Shown here piece by piece: positions 60,052 through 64,000 of a stretch of DNA of 64,000 bases. The notes under the pieces are model-generated. The model made no database searches. It was not told the origin of the DNA and saw nothing but the letters and a program-made list of their open reading frames with translations. The position numbers and the translations under genes were made by a program. Every line of letters begins with the position of its first letter. The first letter of the stretch is position 1. Source of the DNA: Streptomyces anulatus (GTDB taxonomy: Bacteria > Actinomycetota > Actinomycetes > Streptomycetales > Streptomycetaceae); NCBI RefSeq assembly GCF_014650675.1, contig NZ_BMVK01000007.1, positions 1-64,000 on the forward strand, in the 5' to 3' direction.

Positions 60052-63000
60052 TCAGACCCCCGCGCCGGAGATCTCGGCGAGCACGTCCGTGTAGAGCGGC
60101 CGCCGGTCGGGCCGGGCGTGGGCCGCGGTCCGGCGCAGGACCGGGACCGCCGCGCCGCCGAAGCCGACGAGCGCGTCCCGGGCGGCTTTCCGGACCACCG
60201 GCTTCGCGTGGTCGAGGAGCCGGACGAGATCGGGCAGCGCGGGCTCCCAGCCGGCGCGGCCGAGCGTCCGCGCCGCCATGCGCACCACGTCCGGCGAGGG
60301 ATCGGACAGCAGGAGCGCGGTGAGCCGGGCATGGGTGTCCCGGTCGAACAGGGCGCGCGAGGTGCGGTGTGCGTGCAGACGCACCCCGGCACGCGGATGG
60401 CACAGCAACTCCTCGACCAGAGTGTGCAGTTCCGGGTCCGGAGCGGCTCCGCGCTCCTCGACGAGGCGGGTGAGGGCCTGGCGGGTCTGCTCGGGCGTCC
60501 CCGTGCGGGCGAGGTCGAGCAGTTCCGCCGTCGACGGACGGTCCGCGGGGGCCGCCGGGTTCCGGAACGGGGTGCGCAGGGCGTCGAGCGCGGCGGCGTC
60601 CTCGTGTTCGGCCCCGGGCGTGCGCAAGGGGCCGTCGACGAGGACGAGCGCGTCGGCCCGGGCGTCGCGGCCTTCGGTACGCAGCTGACGCTCGGCCCTG
60701 GTCAGCGCGGGGGTCCGGAGCAGTTCCACGCCGGTCAGCAGGTCGAGCAGCCCGAGGTCGCCCGCCTCGACGCGTGGCGCGAGCAGGTGGGCCAGGGCGT
60801 CGGCGGGAACGTGGTGCAGCGTGGTGCGGGCCGCCTCGTGCACAGCGGGCGAGCCGTGTTCCCACCACCCGACGATCAGCGGGACGAGCGGGAGCAGGTC
60901 GTCCTCGGGCAGCCGTGCCGCCCAGCGCAGCGCCCGCTCGGGCAGCACCCCGCGGGCGGTCAGTTCCACGACGGCGGGGTGCCGGCCGCCGCCCTCGCCG
61001 GGGCGGCCGGTGGCGTGGTTCTCCGGGTGGGCGAGGAGATCCAGGGTCGCGGTGGCGGGGAGCACGTCGACCCGGCCGCGCAGATACGCCCGCAGCACGG
61101 CGCGCGCCACCCCCGGCTCGGGCCAGTCGAGCAGGGCCCGCGCGGCGGCGGTCCGGCGGTCCGCCCTCTTCGCGTCCAGCATGTCCAGCAGCCGGGACCG
61201 CTGGGCGGCCGACCGGGGCTGGTCGAGATCGTCCGCCCGCACCGGGCGCGACGAGCGGTCGGGGGCCGTGCCCGCCGCCCTGGTCTCGGCGATGGTCCAC
61301 TCGGGCGCGTCGAGCGGCTGGAGCGCGGTCATCCAGTCGACGAGTCGCCCGCGCACGCCGGGCGCGGCCCCCGGGTAGGCCTCGACGAGCGCGGAGAGCA
61401 GTTCCCGTGACGTCGGCGCGGTGGGGGTACGCCCGGCACCGTCCGTCCCGGGGGCACGCCGGGGTCCGGCACCGGCGGCGACATCGCGTCCCCGGAACTC
61501 CGCCAGCGCTTCGGCCGTCCGTACCGACTCGGTCAACTCCGCGCGCCAGGCGGCCGGTTCATCGACGACCGCTTGCTCCGCCGGTACGCCGAACGCCTCC
61601 CGGAGCACGGTGGGCGCGGCGCTCCAGGGGTCGGCGCCGAGGTGGGCGGCGGCCAGGGCCCGGTCGAGATCGGCGCGGACGAGCACCGCGCCCAGCCGTC
61701 GGAGCAGCGTGAGGGCGGAGGCTGCGGTCCCGGTCCGGGGCAGGTCGTCCGGGCCGGTGGGCGGCAGGGCGCGGAGTCCCTCGACGACGGTGAAACGCTG
61801 GACGACGGACAGGTGCGGTGCGACGGCGTGCAGGACGTCGGTCAGCTCCCCGGCCCACCCGGCCGCCGCTCCCCCGGCTGTGGCCCCGGGAGACCCGTCC
61901 GCCGCTCCCCCGCCCGCGGCGGCGTCGAACGCGTCGGTGACTGTACCGGCGTGCCGGGCGAGCACCGTCACCTCCTCGGCGGACCACGGCCCCGGGCACA
62001 GGTGCAGGGCGCACCGCAGGAGACGGTCGCGGAGTCCGGCCCCGGCGGTGCTGCCCGCCAGGCCGAGCCAGGGATCCAACAGGGCGCGCGCCGCGGGGCG
62101 TTCGTGGGCGCCGACGGTGTCCGGGGGCGCGGGCCGCCGGGCGATGCGCAGGGCGAGCACCGGGTCCCAGCCGGATCGCAGCAGGGCCGCCACCTCGGGG
62201 TCGGCGCCGTCCGGCGGCCCGTCCGGGTCGGCGGGCGGCGTCGGCACACCGTGCCGGGCCAGTGGTTCCGCCAGGTCCTCCACCGAACCGGCGGAGAGCC
62301 GCACGCCGCCGTCGGCGACGAGTGCCAGCAGGGCGGGGACGGCCGGCGACGCCCCCACGTCGAGGGCGAGCACGGCGCGGGCGGTCACCTCGTGGTCGAG
62401 GGCGCTCAGCAGGAGCCGGCGGGCACGCTCGTCCCGGGCCGCTTCGGCGGCGGCGAGGAGGGTCGCGGCGTAGGAGGGGCCCACGACGGCCCGCAGCGCC
62501 TGTTCCAGCGCGGACCGCAGTCCCGGGTTGTCGTCGCGGCCGAGCGCCCGCAGGAGATGCGGGACGGCGGCCGGCGAGCCCGCGTGGAGCAGGGTGGCCG
62601 CCGCCGTCTTCCTGATGTTCATGTTCGGGTGGTGGAGGCGGGCGGCGACCGCCTCGCCCGCCCAGCGGGCCCGTGCCGCGCCCAGGGCCAGCAGGGCCGC
62701 GCGTACGGTCCGGATGTCCGGGTCGGAGGTCAGCGGGACGAGCGTCGCGGACAGGGCCCGTGCGTCCTCGCCCGAGGCGTCGTGGGCCAGCAGGGCGATG
62801 ACGTGCTTGCGCACGTGCGGGTCGCGGTCGCGGAGCAGGCGGTGCACCCGGGCCCGGGTGGACGGGGTCGCCGGGACCTGGAGCAACGCCTTGAGCAGCA
62901 CCGCCCGTTCGCCGCCGGTGAGCCCGGGCCGCTCCAGCAGGCCGAGCAGCATCGCGGTGAGGAACGCGTGGCCCGCGCCGGTGTCGTCCGGTGCGTCGAG

Positions 63001-64000
63001 CAGGCAGACGGGCCTGATCCGCCGCCGCCTCCGCAGCCGGCTCCCGTGGGCGCGCACCGCCTCCACCACCTCGGGCGGCAGCTCCGGTTCGCCGCCCGCC
63101 CGGGCCGGGCCCGCGGGTGCGCCGCCGGGGCCGGGGGCGCCCGCACCCGGCCGGGGCGGGCCTTCGGCGGGGTCGCGCGGCGCGGCGAGGTCACGCACGA
63201 TGCGCAGGAGCAGGTCGGCCAGGGGGACGCCCCCCGGGGGCGGGTTTCCCGTGCCGGCGTACGCCGCGATCCGGCAGAACGCCGCCACGGGGGCGTCCAC
63301 GTCCACACGGGCCCGCAGAACGGCCAGTTCCCGCTCGTCGGGGGCTCCGAGGTCGGCCTCGATGTCGTACGGGAGGGTCTGGGGGTCGAGCCGGGCGAGC
63401 AGGGCCTGCCGCTGCCCGGGTTCTCGGGTGAGGTGCCACAGGAGTGCCAGGGCCCGGTCGCGTACGGGGCGCAGTTCGGGTGCGACCGGGAGCCGTGGTG
63501 GGCCGTCCGGGGCGGTGGGCGGTCCGTCCTCGGCCCCGGACAGGGCCGTGGGCGGTCCGTCCGCCGGGCCGCCGAGGCCGAACGCCCGGGCCAGCGCCGA
63601 TCGCGTACGGTCCCCGCCGATGGCCTCCAGGGCGTCCAGGGCGGCGGACGGGGCCGTGGGCAGGAGGGCCAGCACCGCCTCCTCGGCGGCCGGGGGCCGC
63701 AGGACGCGGATCGCGGCGAGGAACGGGCGCGGGGCCCGGGCGGCCGGGAGGAGCCGGGCGACGGCCTCGCCGATGGGGATGTCGGCGGCCCCCTGCCGCG
63801 ACAGGGCGATGAGCAGCTCCAGACGGCGCGGCCAGTCCGGGGCGGTGGGCGGGGCGTCGGTGAGGGCGTCGAACAGCGGGCGACGGCAGGTGTAGAGGAC
63901 CGTCGCGACGTCCTCCGCCGGAAGCGTGTGGTCGGCCAGGGCCAGGGCGAGGAGCGGGCCGACGTCCGGGTCCGCCGGGAAGTGCCCGCGCCGGTGCAGT
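60052..64000 (-). CDS. Giant HEAT-repeat protein, N-terminus beyond window
   Basis: At least 1315 residues are visible and the frame is open to the window edge. It is made of about 15 or more HEAT/PBS-lyase-type helical pairs such as A-A-R-T-L-G-R-A-G-W-E-P-A-L-P-D-L-V-R-L-L and R-D-P-H-V-R-K-H-V-I-A-L-L. Such scaffolds bind protein partners. Pro-rich and Gly/Ala-rich linkers separate repeat groups. No catalytic motif is seen. A shorter open reading with GTG at 63675 would miss conserved repeats, so the true start is upstream. Confidence 0.75.
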   Translation of the reverse strand, partial: LHRRGHFPADPDVGPLLALALADHTLPAEDVATVLYTCRRPLFDALTDAPPTAPDWPRRLELLIALSRQGAADIPIGEAVARLLPAARAPRPFLAAIRVLRPPAAEEAVLALLPTAPSAALDALEAIGGDRTRSALARAFGLGGPADGPPTALSGAEDGPPTAPDGPPRLPVAPELRPVRDRALALLWHLTREPGQRQALLARLDPQTLPYDIEADLGAPDERELAVLRARVDVDAPVAAFCRIAAYAGTGNPPPGGVPLADLLLRIVRDLAAPRDPAEGPPRPGAGAPGPGGAPAGPARAGGEPELPPEVVEAVRAHGSRLRRRRRIRPVCLLDAPDDTGAGHAFLTAMLLGLLERPGLTGGERAVLLKALLQVPATPSTRARVHRLLRDRDPHVRKHVIALLAHDASGEDARALSATLVPLTSDPDIRTVRAALLALGAARARWAGEAVAARLHHPNMNIRKTAAATLLHAGSPAAVPHLLRALGRDDNPGLRSALEQALRAVVGPSYAATLLAAAEAARDERARRLLLSALDHEVTARAVLALDVGASPAVPALLALVADGGVRLSAGSVEDLAEPLARHGVPTPPADPDGPPDGADPEVAALLRSGWDPVLALRIARRPAPPDTVGAHERPAARALLDPWLGLAGSTAGAGLRDRLLRCALHLCPGPWSAEEVTVLARHAGTVTDAFDAAAGGGAADGSPGATAGGAAAGWAGELTDVLHAVAPHLSVVQRFTVVEGLRALPPTGPDDLPRTGTAASALTLLRRLGAVLVRADLDRALAAAHLGADPWSAAPTVLREAFGVPAEQAVVDEPAAWRAELTESVRTAEALAEFRGRDVAAGAGPRRAPGTDGAGRTPTAPTSRELLSALVEAYPGAAPGVRGRLVDWMTALQPLDAPEWTIAETRAAGTAPDRSSRPVRADDLDQPRSAAQRSRLLDMLDAKRADRRTAAARALLDWPEPGVARAVLRAYLRGRVDVLPATATLDLLAHPENHATGRPGEGGGRHPAVVELTARGVLPERALRWAARLPEDDLLPLVPLIVGWWEHGSPAVHEAARTTLHHVPADALAHLLAPRVEAGDLGLLDLLTGVELLRTPALTRAERQLRTEGRDARADALVLVDGPLRTPGAEHEDAAALDALRTPFRNPAAPADRPSTAELLDLARTGTPEQTRQALTRLVEERGAAPDPELHTLVEELLCHPRAGVRLHAHRTSRALFDRDTHARLTALLLSDPSPDVVRMAARTLGRAGWEPALPDLVRLLDHAKPVVRKAARDALVGFGGAAVPVLRRTAAHARPDRRPLYTDVLAEISGAGV

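Noticed and set aside
1..64000. CRISPR arrays, rRNA, tRNA and intact insertion sequences
   Set aside because: No regularly spaced repeat-spacer pattern, no RNA-gene signature and no transposase motif were seen on either strand.

Overview
The window looks like the chromosome of a Streptomyces or a close relative. The DNA is very GC-rich with strong G/C at third codon positions. GTG and TTG starts are common behind GGAGG-type ribosome sites, and the families present (DUF6421, DUF5134, LVIVD repeats, DUF305, M56 peptidase, FUSC, PASTA-less Ser/Thr kinase) are typical of that genus. No rRNA or tRNA gene, integrase, intact transposase or CRISPR array was seen. One short MITE-like element is present.

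Layout. 1-24251 is ordinary core chromosome: the start of an electron-transfer flavoprotein beta gene, a flavin reductase, thioredoxin, acyltransferase, tRNA-editing-like B3/4 protein, transglutaminase-like protein, threonine aldolase/SDR/DUF6421 run, GDPD, GNAT, several membrane or secreted proteins, an FprA-type reductase, cupin, beta-propeller proteins, uracil-DNA glycosylase, a BadF-type kinase, a CbiX-like protein and a lactonase. 52211 to the right edge is again ordinary: FUSC transporter, Lrp regulator, HAD phosphatase, Ser/Thr kinase, aldo/keto reductase, GH16 glucanase, a stand-alone LigD-type phosphoesterase and a giant HEAT-repeat protein cut by the window end.

24256-52186 (about 28 kb) is a compact biosynthetic gene cluster sitting tightly between the lactonase and FUSC genes. 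The left arm (37321 down to 24256, minus strand) is one translationally coupled operon: A-T loading NRPS, kynurenine 3-monooxygenase-like hydroxylase, a small DUF6875-like protein, a C-A-T-C-A-T-R NRPS with reductive release, a class-2 O-methyltransferase and a P450. A StrR/NovG-type ParB-fold regulator (37663) is divergent from it, followed by a convergent MFS exporter and a sulfatase-like phosphohydrolase. The right arm (41270 to 49253, plus strand) is a second coupled operon: cobalamin radical SAM enzyme, sulfotransferase, methyltransferase, degenerate ferritin-like protein, a striking fusion of a GyrB ATPase module to a methyltransferase, a second sulfotransferase and an arginine-deiminase/DDAH-fold enzyme. 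A last operon (49770 to 52186) starts with a 43-residue peptide gene and a strong hairpin, then MbtH and a second cobalamin radical SAM enzyme.

How it may work together (inference): the NRPS pair would build a tripeptide-sized chain released as an aldehyde, alcohol or cyclic imine. Tailoring would include aromatic hydroxylation, O-methylation, P450 oxidation, radical methylation, sulfation and guanidine chemistry. The GyrB module, with its ATP site intact but the coumarin-contact arginine apparently replaced by serine, could be a self-resistance decoy for a gyrase-directed product or a repurposed ATP-dependent enzyme. The tiny peptide raises the possibility of a RiPP component. I do not recognise the product, and this cluster is the part of the window most likely to be undescribed.
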